A stretch of DNA of 64,000 nucleotides from Melioribacter sp. (GCA_020723965.1 DYHW01000002.1:581731-645730); one strand, 5' to 3'. Shown: positions 19,011-28,145, counted from the first letter of the stretch. Program-made: numbers and translations. Notes: generated by a model from the letters alone, not told the origin.

Positions 19011-21107
19011 ATGAAAAACTTTCTTTTGCTCCGTCTCTGGCGGACTGGCTTATTCTTCTGCGTACTGCTGCTTTGGCAACCAGTATCGCAAGCTCAGTGG
19101 ATACAAACCAACGGCCCCTATGGCGGGATAGTAACCACTCTTGCGGTCAGTGGTACGAACATCTTTGCGGGGATTTCGAACGGCGGCGCCTTTCTATCGA
19201 CCAACAACGGCACAAGCTGGACTGCGGTCAATACCGGCTTGACGAGTGATGATGTTTGGGCTCTTGCGGTCAGTGGTACAAACCTCTTTGCCGGGACTTG
19301 GGGTGGCGGCGTATTTCTTTCCACAAACAACGGCACAAGCTGGACTGAGGTCAATACCGGCTTGACGAATACAATGGTTCGGGCTCTTGCCGTCAGCGGC
19401 ATGAATCTCTTTGCCGGGACTTGGGGTGGCGGCGTCTTTCTATCGACCAACAACGGCACAAGCTGGACTGAGGTCAATACCGGCTTGACGAATACAATGG
19501 TTCAGGCTCTTGCCGTCTCGGGCACGAATCTCTTTGCCGGGACTGATGGCGGCGGCGTCTTTCTATCGACCAACAACGGCACAAGCTGGAGTGCGGTCAA
19601 TACCGGCTTGACGTATACTTCTGTTCAGGCTCTTGCCGTCTCGGGCACGAATCTCTTTGCCGGGACTTTTGTCGGCGGCGTCTTTCTATCGACCAACAAC
19701 GGCACAAGCTGGACTGAGGTCAATACCGGCTTGCCCTACACGTCTGTTAGGTCTTTTGCCGTCAGCGGCACGAATCTCTTTGCGGGGACTGAAGGAGGCG
19801 GCGTATTTCTTTCCACAAACAATGGAACAAGCTGGACTGCTGTGAATTCCGGCTTGACCAACACTTCTGTTTATGCTCTTGCGGTCAGCGGCACGAACAT
19901 CTTTGCGGGGACTTATGGCGGCGGCGTCTTTCTATCGACCAACAACGGCACAAGCTGGAGTGCGGTCAATACCGGCTTGACGTATACTTCTGTTTATGCT
20001 TTTGCGGTCAGCGGCACGAACCTTTTTGCGGGGACTAATGGCGGCGGCGTCTTTCTATCGACCAACAACGGCACAAGCTGGACTGCTGTGAATACCGGCT
20101 TGACCAAGACTAGGGTATATTCTTTTGCGGTCAGTGGGACGAACATCTTTGCGGGGACTGGCAACGGCGGCGTATTTCTTTCCACAAACAATGGAACAAG
20201 CTGGGCGCATACCGGCTTGTCCTATTCTAGTGTATATTCTTTTGCGGTCAGTGGTACGAACATCTTTGCCGGGACTTGGACCGGCGTCTTTCTTTCCACA
20301 AACAACGGCACAAGCTGGACTGCAGTCAATACCGGCTTGACGAATACCGATGTTCGGGCTCTTGCTCCCGACTTGTCGGGAAATCTCTTTGCCGGAACTT
20401 ATGGCGGCGGCGTCTTTCTATCGACCAACAACGGCACAAGCTGGACTGCGGTCAATACCGGCTTGACGAATACAATGGTTCGGGCTCTTGCCGTCTCCGG
20501 CATGAATCTCTTTGCCGGGACTTGGACCGGCGTCTTTCTTTCCACAAACAACGGCACAAGCTGGACTGCAGTCAATACGGGCTTGACGAATACCGATGTT
20601 CAGGCTCTTGCCGTCTCGATCACCAATCTCTTTGCGGGGACTAATGCCGGCGGCGTATTTCTTTTCACAAACAATGGAACAAGCTGGAGTGAGGTCAATA
20701 CCGGCGGCTTGACCAACACTTCTGTTTGGTCTCTTGCGGTCAGTGGTACAAACCTCTTTGCGGGGATTGGGGGTGGCGGCGTATGGCGGCGACCGCTGTC
20801 GGAGATGATTACGTCAGTGGAAAAGCTCACAACTGAAGTGCCGGCGCATTTCAGTCTTGGGCAGAACTATCCCAATCCGTTTAATCCAACTACCAGAATT
20901 AAATTTGCGATACCCGAAAACTCTAAAGTTACTTTAGAGGTATTTAACGCCTTGGGAGAAAAGGTTAGACAACTATTCAACACCTATTTGGATGCCGGTT
21001 TTTACGAGATGGAATTTCATGCCGAAGGATTAGCTTCCGGCGTTTATTATTATATGCTAAAAGCAAATAATTACGTGATGGCAAAAAAGATGCTGCTGTT
21101 AAAATGA
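19011..21107 (+). CDS. Secreted 14-repeat Asp-box beta-propeller protein, T9SS cargo, copy 1
   Basis: 698 residues. A signal peptide (MKNFLLLRLW..., likely cleaved after QPVSQA) precedes 14 repeats of about 40 residues, 13 of which have the core VFLSTNNGTSW. This is an Asp-box-like motif with Asn in place of the usual Asp. A type IX sorting domain of about 80 residues follows (YPNPFNPTT, SGVYYYML, ending KKMLLLK). Such repeats form beta-propellers as in sortilin, Ycf48 and sialidases; ligand and role are unknown. AGGAGG stands five bases ahead of ATG. Many repeats here use the codon variant tctatcgaccaacaacgg, unlike copies 2 and 3. Repeat 10 contains an in-frame palindrome. Confidence 0.88.
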   Translation: MKNFLLLRLWRTGLFFCVLLLWQPVSQAQWIQTNGPYGGIVTTLAVSGTNIFAGISNGGAFLSTNNGTSWTAVNTGLTSDDVWALAVSGTNLFAGTWGGGVFLSTNNGTSWTEVNTGLTNTMVRALAVSGMNLFAGTWGGGVFLSTNNGTSWTEVNTGLTNTMVQALAVSGTNLFAGTDGGGVFLSTNNGTSWSAVNTGLTYTSVQALAVSGTNLFAGTFVGGVFLSTNNGTSWTEVNTGLPYTSVRSFAVSGTNLFAGTEGGGVFLSTNNGTSWTAVNSGLTNTSVYALAVSGTNIFAGTYGGGVFLSTNNGTSWSAVNTGLTYTSVYAFAVSGTNLFAGTNGGGVFLSTNNGTSWTAVNTGLTKTRVYSFAVSGTNIFAGTGNGGVFLSTNNGTSWAHTGLSYSSVYSFAVSGTNIFAGTWTGVFLSTNNGTSWTAVNTGLTNTDVRALAPDLSGNLFAGTYGGGVFLSTNNGTSWTAVNTGLTNTMVRALAVSGMNLFAGTWTGVFLSTNNGTSWTAVNTGLTNTDVQALAVSITNLFAGTNAGGVFLFTNNGTSWSEVNTGGLTNTSVWSLAVSGTNLFAGIGGGGVWRRPLSEMITSVEKLTTEVPAHFSLGQNYPNPFNPTTRIKFAIPENSKVTLEVFNALGEKVRQLFNTYLDAGFYEMEFHAEGLASGVYYYMLKANNYVMAKKMLLLK

Positions 21108-21133
21108 CAATCATAAGCTGTTCATTATTATTG

Positions 21134-21165
21134 AGAAGAGCATCAACCCGGCTTGATGCTCTTCT
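21134..21165 (+). terminator. Hairpin after propeller copy 1, T-tract lost
   Basis: Arms agaagagcatcaa and ttgatgctcttct form a perfect 13-bp stem with a 6-base loop. It is followed by ggaaaagg rather than T residues, so termination should be weaker than after copy 3. The downstream tail 21166-21201 is shared with copy 2 and includes a TATAAT (21180-21185). Confidence 0.6.
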
Positions 21166-21262
21166 GGAAAAGGATTGCTTATAATGTATATTATAGGAAA
21201 GCAACGGGAAGATTGGAGTTAGTTGCAATTACCCTTTCACCAATCAAAAAAAGGAGGGTCTT

Positions 21263-23338
21263 ATGAAAAACTTTCTTTTGCTCCGTCTCTGGCGGACTGG
21301 CTTATTCTTCTGCGTACTGCTGCTTTGGCAACCGGTATCGCAAGCTCAGTGGATACAAACGAACGGCCCCTATGGCGGGATGGTCACCACTCTTGCGGTC
21401 AGTGGTACGAACATCTTTGCGGGGATTCATGACGGCGGCGTCTTTCTTTCCACAAACAATGGAACAAGCTGGACGAATACCGGCTTGACCGACAAGTTTG
21501 TTAATGCTTTTGCGTTCAGCGGCACGAACATCTTTGCTGGGACTCATGGCAACGGCGTCTTTCTTTCCACAAACAATGGAACAAACTGGACTGCTGTGAA
21601 TACCGGCTTGACGAATGCTTATGTTCAGTCTCTTGCGGTCAGCGGCACGAACCTCTTTGCGGGGACTTGGGGTGGCGGCGTCTTTCTTTCCACAAACAAT
21701 GGAACAAGCTGGACGAATACCGGCTTGGCCGGCGGTGATATTGTGTCTTTTGCAGTCAGCGGGACGAACCTCTTTGTGGGAACTTGGGGCTACGGCGTCT
21801 TTCTTTCCACAAACAATGGAACAAGCTGGACTGCTGTGAATACCGGCTTGAACTACACTCGTGTAAATTCTCTTGCGGTCAGCGGCACGAACCTCTTTGC
21901 GGGGACTTGGGGTGGCGGCGTCTTTCTTTCCACAAACAATGGAACAAGCTGGACGAATACCGGCTTGGCCGGCGGTGATATTGTGTCTTTTGCAGTCAGC
22001 GGGACGAACCTCTTTGTGGGAACTTGGGGCTACGGCGTCTTTCTTTCCACAAACAATGGAACAAGCTGGACTGCTGTGAATACCGGCTTGACGAATGCTT
22101 ATGTTCGGTCTCTTGCGGTCAGCGGCACAAACATCTTTGCCGGGACTAATGTCGGCGTATTTCTTTCCACAAACAATGGAACAAGCTGGACTGCTGTGAA
22201 TACCGGCTTGACCAACACTTCTCTTCGGTCTCCTATTGCGGTCAGTGGTACGAACCTCTTTGCGGGGACTAATGTCGGCGTATTTCTTTCCACAAACAAT
22301 GGAACAAGCTGGACTGCTGTGAATACCGGCTTGACCAACACTCGTGTAAATTCTCTTGCGGTCAGTGGTACGAACCTCTTTGCGGGGACTGATGGCGGCG
22401 GCGTCTTTCTTTCCACAAACAATGGAACAAGCTGGAGTGCGGTCAATACCGGCTTGACGAAAATGTTTGTTAATGCTCTTGCAGTCAGCGGCACAAACCT
22501 TTTTGCCGGGACTGATGGCGGCGTCTTTCTTTCCACAAACAATGGAACAAACTGGACTGCTGTGAATACCGGCTTGACCTACACTCATGTTTGGTCTCTT
22601 GCGGTCAGCGGGACGAACCTCTTTGCGGGGACTTCTGGCGGCGGCGTCTTTCTTTCCACAAACAATGGAACAAGCTGGGCGCATACCGGCTTGAACTACA
22701 ATCGTGTTTTGTCTCTTGCGGTCAGCGGCACGAACCTCTTTGCGGGGACTGATGGCGGCGGCGTATTTCTTTCCACAAACAATGGAACAAGCTGGACTGC
22801 GGTCAATACCGGCTTGACGAAAATGTTTGTTAATGCTCTTGCAGTCAGCGGCACGAACCTTTTTGCCGGAACTTTGGTCGGCGGCGTCTTTCGTTCCACA
22901 AACAACGGCACAAGCTGGAGTGAGGTCAATACCGGCGGCTTGGCCAACACTTCTGTTTGGTCTCTTGCGGTCAGTGGTACAAACCTCTTTGCGGGGATTG
23001 GGGGTGGCGGCGTATGGCGGCGACCGCTGTCGGAGATGATTACGTCAGTGGAAAAGCTCACAACTGAAGTGCCGGCGCATTTCAGTCTTGGGCAGAACTA
23101 TCCCAATCCGTTTAATCCAACTACCAGAATTAAATTTGCGATACCCGAAAACTCTAAAGTTACTTTAGAGGTATTTAACGCCTTGGGAGAAAAGGTTAGA
23201 CAACTATTCAACACCTATTTGGATGCCGGTTTTTACGAGATGGAATTTCATGCCGAAGGATTAGCTTCCGGCGTTTATTATTATATGCTAAAAGCAAATA
23301 ATTACGTGATGGCAAAAAAGATGCTGCTGTTAAAATGA
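21263..23338 (+). CDS. Secreted 14-repeat Asp-box beta-propeller protein, T9SS cargo, copy 2
   Basis: 691 residues, with the same signal peptide, 14-repeat body and sorting domain as copy 1. The last repeat through the stop is identical in protein to copy 1 (GIGGGGVWRRP onward). Nearly all repeats use the codon variant ctttccacaaacaatgga. Three consecutive 60-base blocks at 21661-21840 are repeated exactly at 21901-22080, so two 40-residue repeats were duplicated very recently. It has the same AGGAGG leader as copy 1. The base composition is visibly richer in G+C than the flanking genes. Confidence 0.88.
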   Translation: MKNFLLLRLWRTGLFFCVLLLWQPVSQAQWIQTNGPYGGMVTTLAVSGTNIFAGIHDGGVFLSTNNGTSWTNTGLTDKFVNAFAFSGTNIFAGTHGNGVFLSTNNGTNWTAVNTGLTNAYVQSLAVSGTNLFAGTWGGGVFLSTNNGTSWTNTGLAGGDIVSFAVSGTNLFVGTWGYGVFLSTNNGTSWTAVNTGLNYTRVNSLAVSGTNLFAGTWGGGVFLSTNNGTSWTNTGLAGGDIVSFAVSGTNLFVGTWGYGVFLSTNNGTSWTAVNTGLTNAYVRSLAVSGTNIFAGTNVGVFLSTNNGTSWTAVNTGLTNTSLRSPIAVSGTNLFAGTNVGVFLSTNNGTSWTAVNTGLTNTRVNSLAVSGTNLFAGTDGGGVFLSTNNGTSWSAVNTGLTKMFVNALAVSGTNLFAGTDGGVFLSTNNGTNWTAVNTGLTYTHVWSLAVSGTNLFAGTSGGGVFLSTNNGTSWAHTGLNYNRVLSLAVSGTNLFAGTDGGGVFLSTNNGTSWTAVNTGLTKMFVNALAVSGTNLFAGTLVGGVFRSTNNGTSWSEVNTGGLANTSVWSLAVSGTNLFAGIGGGGVWRRPLSEMITSVEKLTTEVPAHFSLGQNYPNPFNPTTRIKFAIPENSKVTLEVFNALGEKVRQLFNTYLDAGFYEMEFHAEGLASGVYYYMLKANNYVMAKKMLLLK

Positions 23339-23364
23339 CAATCATAAGCTGTTCATTATTATTG

Positions 23365-23396
23365 AGAAGAGCATCAACCCGGCTTGATGCTCTTCT
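23365..23396 (+). terminator. Hairpin after propeller copy 2, T-tract lost
   Basis: Identical to the hairpin after copy 1 and again followed by ggaaaagg. The shared tail runs to 23432, where the sequence switches to the copied pseudogene tail. Confidence 0.6.
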
Positions 23397-23507
23397 GGAA
23401 AAGGATTGCTTATAATGTATATTATAGGAAAGACGTAACAATCCAACAACGGGAAGATTGGAGTTAGTTGCAATTACCCTTTCACCAATCAAAAAAAGGA
23501 GGGTCTT

Positions 23508-25598
23508 ATGAAAAACTTTCTTTTGCTCCGTCTCTGGCGGACTGGCTTATTCTTCTGCGTACTGCTGCTTTGGCAACCGGTATCGCAAGCTCAGTGGATA
23601 CAAACGAACGGCCCCTATGGCGGGATGGTCACCACTCTTGCGGTCAGTGGGACGAACATCTTTGCGGGAATTGATGGCGGCGGCGCCTTTCTTTCCACAA
23701 ACAATGGAACAAGCTGGACTGCTGTGAATACCGGCTTGACCAACAAGTCTGTTTATGCTTTTGCGTTCAGTGGGACGAACATCTTTGCGGGGACTTATGG
23801 CGGCAGCGTATTTCGTTCCACAAACAATGGCACAAGCTGGACTGCTGTGAATTCCGGCTTGACGAATTCTTATGTTTTGTCTCTTGCGGTCAGCGGAACG
23901 AACATCTTTGCGGGGACTGATGGCGGCGGCGTCTTTCTTTCCACAAACAATGGAACAAGCTGGACTGCTGTGAATACCGGCTTGACGAATTTTTCTGTTT
24001 GGTCTCTTGCGGTTAACGGCACGAACATCTTTGCGGGGACTCTTGGCCACGGCGTCTTTCTTTCCACAAACAATGGAACAAGCTGGACTGCCGTCAATAC
24101 CGGCTTGACGGATGCTTATGTTTGGGCTCTTGCGGTCAGTGGGACGAGCCTCTTTGCGGGGACTTATGGCGGCGGCGTATTTCTTTCCACAAACAATGGA
24201 ACAAGCTGGACTGATGTGAATTCCGGCTTGACCAACACTTCTCTTCGGGCTCTTGCGGTCAGTGGTACGAACATCTTTGCGGGGACTTATGGCGGCGTAT
24301 TTCTTTCCACAAACAATGGAACAAGCTGGACTGCTGTGAATTCCGGCTTGACCAACACTCGTGTTTGGGCTCTTGCGGTCAGTGGGACGAACCTCTTTGC
24401 GGGGACTGATGGCGGCGTATTTCTTTCCACAAACAATGGAACAAGCTGGACTGCTGTGAATACCGGCTTGACCTACACGTCTGTTAGGTCTCTTGCGGTC
24501 ATCGGCACGAACCTCTTTGCGGGTACTGAAGGCGGCGGCGCCTTTCGTTCCACAAACAATGGAACAAGCTGGACTGCTGTGAATACCGGCTTGACGAATA
24601 CTTATGTTTGGTCTCTTGCGGTCAGTGGTACGAACATCTTTGCGGGTACTGAAGGCGGCGTATTTCTTTCCACAAACAATGGAACAAACTGGACTGCTGT
24701 GAATACCGGCTTGATGAATTTTTATGTTCATGCTCTTGCGGTCAGTGGTACGAACCTCTTTGCGGGGACTTGGGGCGGCGTCTTTCTTTCCACAAACAAT
24801 GGAACAAGCTGGACTGCTGTGAATTCCGGCTTGACGAATTCTTATGTTTTGTCTCTTGCGGTCAGTGGTACGAACATCTTTGCGGGGACTGATGGCGGCG
24901 GCGTATTTCTTTCCACAAACAATGGAACAAACTGGACTGCTGTGAATACCGGCTTGACCTACACTCGTGTTTTGTCTCTTGCGGTCAGCGGCACGAACAT
25001 CTTTGCGGGGACTTTGGGCGGCGGCGTATTTCTTTCCACAAACAATGGAACAAGCTGGGCTGCTGTGAATACCGGCTTGACGAATACAGTTGTTCTGGCT
25101 CTTGCCGTCTCGGGCACGAATCTCTTTGCCGGGACTGGGGGCGACGGCGTATTTCTTTCCACAAACAATGGAACAAGCTGGACTGCTGTGAATACCGGCT
25201 TGACCAACACTAGTGTTTGGGTTTTTGCGGTCAGTGGTACGAACCTCTTTGCGGGGACTGAGAGTGGCGGAGTCTGGGGGCGTCCGCTGTCGGAGATAAC
25301 CACGTCTGTGGAAAGGCTCTCGACTGACCTGCCGACAGATTTCAGTCTTGAGCAGAACTATCCGAATCCGTTTAATCCAACTACCAGAATTAAATTTGCG
25401 ATACCCGAAAACTCTAAAGTTACTTTAGAGGTATTTAACGCCTTGGGAGAAAAGGTTAGACAACTATTCAACACCTATTTGGATGCCGGTTTTTACGAGA
25501 TGGAATTTCATGCCGAAGGATTAGCTTCCGGCGTTTATTATTATATGCTAAAAGCAAATAATTACGTGATGGCAAAAAAGATGCTGCTGTTAAAATGA
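23508..25598 (+). CDS. Secreted 14-repeat Asp-box beta-propeller protein, T9SS cargo, copy 3
   Basis: 696 residues, built like copies 1 and 2: the same signal peptide, 13 clear STNNGT(S/N)W motifs plus a closing GGVWGRP repeat, and a type IX sorting domain. The linker before the sorting domain differs (SVERLSTDLPTDFSLEQN), while the last 75 residues are the same. Variation is concentrated at a few positions per repeat, such as the TNTxVxAL segment, which would fall on one face or edge of each blade. Expression context: the same AGGAGG leader, and a terminator with T residues downstream. Confidence 0.88.
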   Translation: MKNFLLLRLWRTGLFFCVLLLWQPVSQAQWIQTNGPYGGMVTTLAVSGTNIFAGIDGGGAFLSTNNGTSWTAVNTGLTNKSVYAFAFSGTNIFAGTYGGSVFRSTNNGTSWTAVNSGLTNSYVLSLAVSGTNIFAGTDGGGVFLSTNNGTSWTAVNTGLTNFSVWSLAVNGTNIFAGTLGHGVFLSTNNGTSWTAVNTGLTDAYVWALAVSGTSLFAGTYGGGVFLSTNNGTSWTDVNSGLTNTSLRALAVSGTNIFAGTYGGVFLSTNNGTSWTAVNSGLTNTRVWALAVSGTNLFAGTDGGVFLSTNNGTSWTAVNTGLTYTSVRSLAVIGTNLFAGTEGGGAFRSTNNGTSWTAVNTGLTNTYVWSLAVSGTNIFAGTEGGVFLSTNNGTNWTAVNTGLMNFYVHALAVSGTNLFAGTWGGVFLSTNNGTSWTAVNSGLTNSYVLSLAVSGTNIFAGTDGGGVFLSTNNGTNWTAVNTGLTYTRVLSLAVSGTNIFAGTLGGGVFLSTNNGTSWAAVNTGLTNTVVLALAVSGTNLFAGTGGDGVFLSTNNGTSWTAVNTGLTNTSVWVFAVSGTNLFAGTESGGVWGRPLSEITTSVERLSTDLPTDFSLEQNYPNPFNPTTRIKFAIPENSKVTLEVFNALGEKVRQLFNTYLDAGFYEMEFHAEGLASGVYYYMLKANNYVMAKKMLLLK

Positions 25599-25624
25599 TA
25601 ATCATAAGCTGTTTATTATTATTG

Positions 25625-25664
25625 AGAAGAGCATCAACCCGGCTTGATGCTCTTCTTTTACTTT
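25625..25664 (+). terminator. Intrinsic terminator after propeller copy 3
   Basis: The same 13-bp hairpin as after copies 1 and 2 (25625-25656), here followed by tttactttactt. This is probably the ancestral, functional terminator of the array. Confidence 0.75.
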
Positions 25665-25758
25665 ACTTACCTAACGAATAACCGCAAAAAAAATTAACTT
25701 GTTAATCAGTATTCACTTAATTTTGAGCCACGAATTATTATAACCTATGGAGTTAAAA

Positions 25759-26925
25759 ATGAAAGTTCCTTTGCTTGATTTGAAACCGCAGTATCATTTG
25801 TTAAAAAAAGAAATTGATGAAGCACTTCAGCGCGTAGTCGATTCACAATATTTTATAATGGGTCCCGATGTTGCAGAACTTGAAAAAGAAATTTGTAATT
25901 ATCTCAATTGCAAATACGCAGTAGGAATTTCTTCCGGAACAGACGCTTTGCTGCTTGCTTTGATGGCAATTGACTTGCAGCCTGGCGATGAAGTAATTGT
26001 ACCAACTTATTCTTTCTTCGCTACGGCTGGAGTTGTTGCAAGATTAAATGCGGTTCCGGTCTTTACTGATATTGACCCTGTTACATTTAACATTGATCCA
26101 AAAGATTTTGAAAGTAAAATCACTCCAAAAACAAAAGCTGTAATTCCTGTTCATTTATACGGACAAAGCGCTGAGATGGATGAAATAATTACCATTGCCA
26201 TGAAGAATAATATTAAAATTATTGAAGACGCAGCTCAGGCAATTGGGACACAATATAAAGATGGTAAATATGTAGGAACGATTGGCGACATTGGCTGCTT
26301 CTCGTTTTTCCCGAGTAAAAATCTTGGCGGGTTTGGGGATGCGGGAATCGTAACAACCAATAGCGAAGAACTCTATCAAAAGATGAAAATGATGCGCGTG
26401 CACGGAATGGAACCGAAATATTATCACAAAATTATCGGCGGTAATTTTAGATTAGATTCCATTCAAGCGGCTGTATTACGCGTAAAACTTCCTCACTTAG
26501 ATTCTTGGTCAGCTAAGAGAAGAGAGAATGCCGATACATATTCAAAATATTTTGTTGAAGCCGGTTTAGCTGCAGAAGAGGGAAAATTGGTTTTCGATTC
26601 CGAGAATAAAGTATTACTGCCGAAAGCTGTTTATAAAAATTCCGGGTTTAAGAATCATCACATTTACAACCAATACATAATTAGAGTTGAAAAGCGGAAT
26701 GGGCTTTGGGATTTCATGAAAAAGAAAGAGATCGGCTGCGAAGTTTATTATCCTGTTCCTTTTCACCGCCAAGAATGTTTTGCTTACTTGAATTACAAAG
26801 ATGAAGATTATCCTATATCGAATTTTGCGTCTGAACATTCCTTAGCCCTTCCGATTTATCCTGAACTAACTAACGAACAAATAAAGTACGTTGTAAATTC
26901 GATTGCAGAGTTCATGAAAGGATAA
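25759..26925 (+). CDS. wlbC: DegT/DnrJ/EryC1/StrS aminotransferase, WlbC/WbpE type
   Basis: A 388-residue PLP enzyme expected to aminate the 3-keto sugar made by WlbA, using glutamate. The N-terminus MKVPLLDLKPQYHLLKKEID is typical. GISSGTDALLLALMA binds the cofactor phosphate, EDAAQAIGT holds the Asp, and FFPSKNLGGFGDAG holds the Schiff-base Lys. ATG 25759 is chosen because GGAG (25749-25752) is six bases upstream; ATG 25747 would lack a site. Its natural partners wlbA and wlbB lie on the other side of the propeller array. Confidence 0.92.
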   Translation: MKVPLLDLKPQYHLLKKEIDEALQRVVDSQYFIMGPDVAELEKEICNYLNCKYAVGISSGTDALLLALMAIDLQPGDEVIVPTYSFFATAGVVARLNAVPVFTDIDPVTFNIDPKDFESKITPKTKAVIPVHLYGQSAEMDEIITIAMKNNIKIIEDAAQAIGTQYKDGKYVGTIGDIGCFSFFPSKNLGGFGDAGIVTTNSEELYQKMKMMRVHGMEPKYYHKIIGGNFRLDSIQAAVLRVKLPHLDSWSAKRRENADTYSKYFVEAGLAAEEGKLVFDSENKVLLPKAVYKNSGFKNHHIYNQYIIRVEKRNGLWDFMKKKEIGCEVYYPVPFHRQECFAYLNYKDEDYPISNFASEHSLALPIYPELTNEQIKYVVNSIAEFMKG

Positions 26926-26981
26926 TACCCGGCATTTATGAAAAAGATTTTATCAATCAAAATAATGTTAAGGAAATATTC

Positions 26982-27917
26982 TTGAGCCAAACAAAAGTTG
27001 TGGTAACAGGCGGGGCAGGTTTTATTGGCAGCCACTTAGTTGAACATTGGGTTAATGTAGGAGCAGAAGTTCATGTAATTGATAATTTGCGCTCCGGATA
27101 TTTATCTAACATCGAAAACTTTCCTCATGTGATTTTTCACTTCGGAAGTGTTACCGACCGTGATTTAGTCTTTAAGGTCTTAGAGGATTCTGAATATGTT
27201 CATCATCTCGCTGCGCTTGTCTCTGTGCCAGAATCGGTTGAAAAACCGGAAGAGTGTTACGAAATAAACGTTAAGGGGACAATAAATGTTCTTGATGCAG
27301 CAAAAAAATATAAAGTAAAAAAAGTTGTCTTAAGCAGTTCGGCTGCGGTCTATGGCGATAATATAGAATCTCCACAAGCAATTCATTTGAAGCCGGCTCC
27401 AAAAACACCTTATGCCTTCACTAAGCTTGAAGGAGAAAAGCTGTTAGAATATTACAATAAGATGCACGGTTTAGGAACTGTTTCGCTGCGTTACTTTAAT
27501 GTCTACGGTTCGCGCCAAGACCCGAAAAGTCAATATGCGGCGGCTATTCCTATTTTTATTTCGCATGCTGTTAAGAATGAACCGATTATAATTTACGGCG
27601 ATGGCGAGCAAACGCGCGATTTCATTCATGTAAAAGATGTTGTTAAAGCTAACATTCTTGCCGCTTCAAACCATAATGTAAACGGTCTGTTCAACGTTGC
27701 GCTTGGTAAAGCAACTTCTATAAATCAGATTGTTCAGACAATAATAAAAGAGACTAATAGTAAAAGTAAAATATTTTATGAAAGCGAAAGAACCGGAGAT
27801 ATAAAACATAGTCTCGCTTCTATTCAAGAAACAATAGAGCAGTTAAACTTTACTCCTCAATTCACGCTTGAAGAAGGATTAAAAGAAACAATAAGATTTT
27901 TTTCTAGTAGGAATTGA
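26982..27917 (+). CDS. NAD-dependent sugar-nucleotide epimerase (WbpP/GalE-like SDR)
   Basis: 311 residues of the extended short-chain dehydrogenase family. It has the Rossmann motif TGGAGFIGSHLVEH at the N-terminus, the catalytic SSSAAVYG and PYAFTKLEGE (YxxxK), the SLRYFNVYG block and GDGEQTRDFIHVKDV. It probably interconverts C4 epimers of UDP-N-acetylhexosamines or their uronates for the neighbouring amino-sugar pathway; decarboxylase activity is less likely. The start is TTG 26982, with AAGGA eight bases upstream, which is unusual but gives the right N-terminus. Confidence 0.87.
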   Translation: MSQTKVVVTGGAGFIGSHLVEHWVNVGAEVHVIDNLRSGYLSNIENFPHVIFHFGSVTDRDLVFKVLEDSEYVHHLAALVSVPESVEKPEECYEINVKGTINVLDAAKKYKVKKVVLSSSAAVYGDNIESPQAIHLKPAPKTPYAFTKLEGEKLLEYYNKMHGLGTVSLRYFNVYGSRQDPKSQYAAAIPIFISHAVKNEPIIIYGDGEQTRDFIHVKDVVKANILAASNHNVNGLFNVALGKATSINQIVQTIIKETNSKSKIFYESERTGDIKHSLASIQETIEQLNFTPQFTLEEGLKETIRFFSSRN

Positions 27918-28035
27918 AGAATTGTTTGTAAAAATTTAGAATAAATTTGCGGAGTATTTTTTTGCGATAAGTTGCATTCATTTTATCAAAGCACTATTTT
28001 TGCTGCGCATTTAAAATAATTTTTCAAAATAGTAT

Positions 28036-28109
28036 GGGCCCATAGCTCAGTTGGTTAGAGCAGCTGACTCATAATCAGCGGGTCGGAGGTTCAAGTCCTT
28101 CTGGGCCCA
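28036..28109 (+). tRNA. tRNA with CAT anticodon (elongator Met or Ile2)
   Basis: A 74-base cloverleaf with gggccca/tgggccc acceptor arms, anticodon loop ctcataa (CAT) and T-arm ggaggttcaagtcctt (one terminal mismatch). CAT fits elongator Met or the Ile isoacceptor whose C34 is lysidinylated. It is not an initiator, since the 1-72 pair is G-C. CCA is not encoded. Confidence 0.92.
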
Positions 28110-28120
28110 CAAGTATATAT

Positions 28121-28145
28121 AGCCGCAAAAAATGCGGCTTTTTTT
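28121..28145 (+). terminator. Intrinsic terminator after the CAT tRNA
   Basis: Arms agccgca and tgcggct pair over a five-A loop and are followed by a run of seven T. Confidence 0.92.

Noticed and set aside
19118..20830. Several 60-120-codon frames on both strands inside propeller copy 1
   Set aside because: Shadows of the repeated sense frame; the same repetitive peptides appear in each phase.
21302..22684. Long open frame (460 codons) on the minus strand inside propeller copy 2, with a similar one at 23547-24731
   Set aside because: It is a by-product of the repeat: one stop-free antisense phase is multiplied by the tandem units. It has no start context or protein-like family pattern.
19140..25290. 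CRISPR-like periodicity of about 120 bases
   Set aside because: The period is continuous coding sequence in frame, with no unique spacers between short identical repeats.
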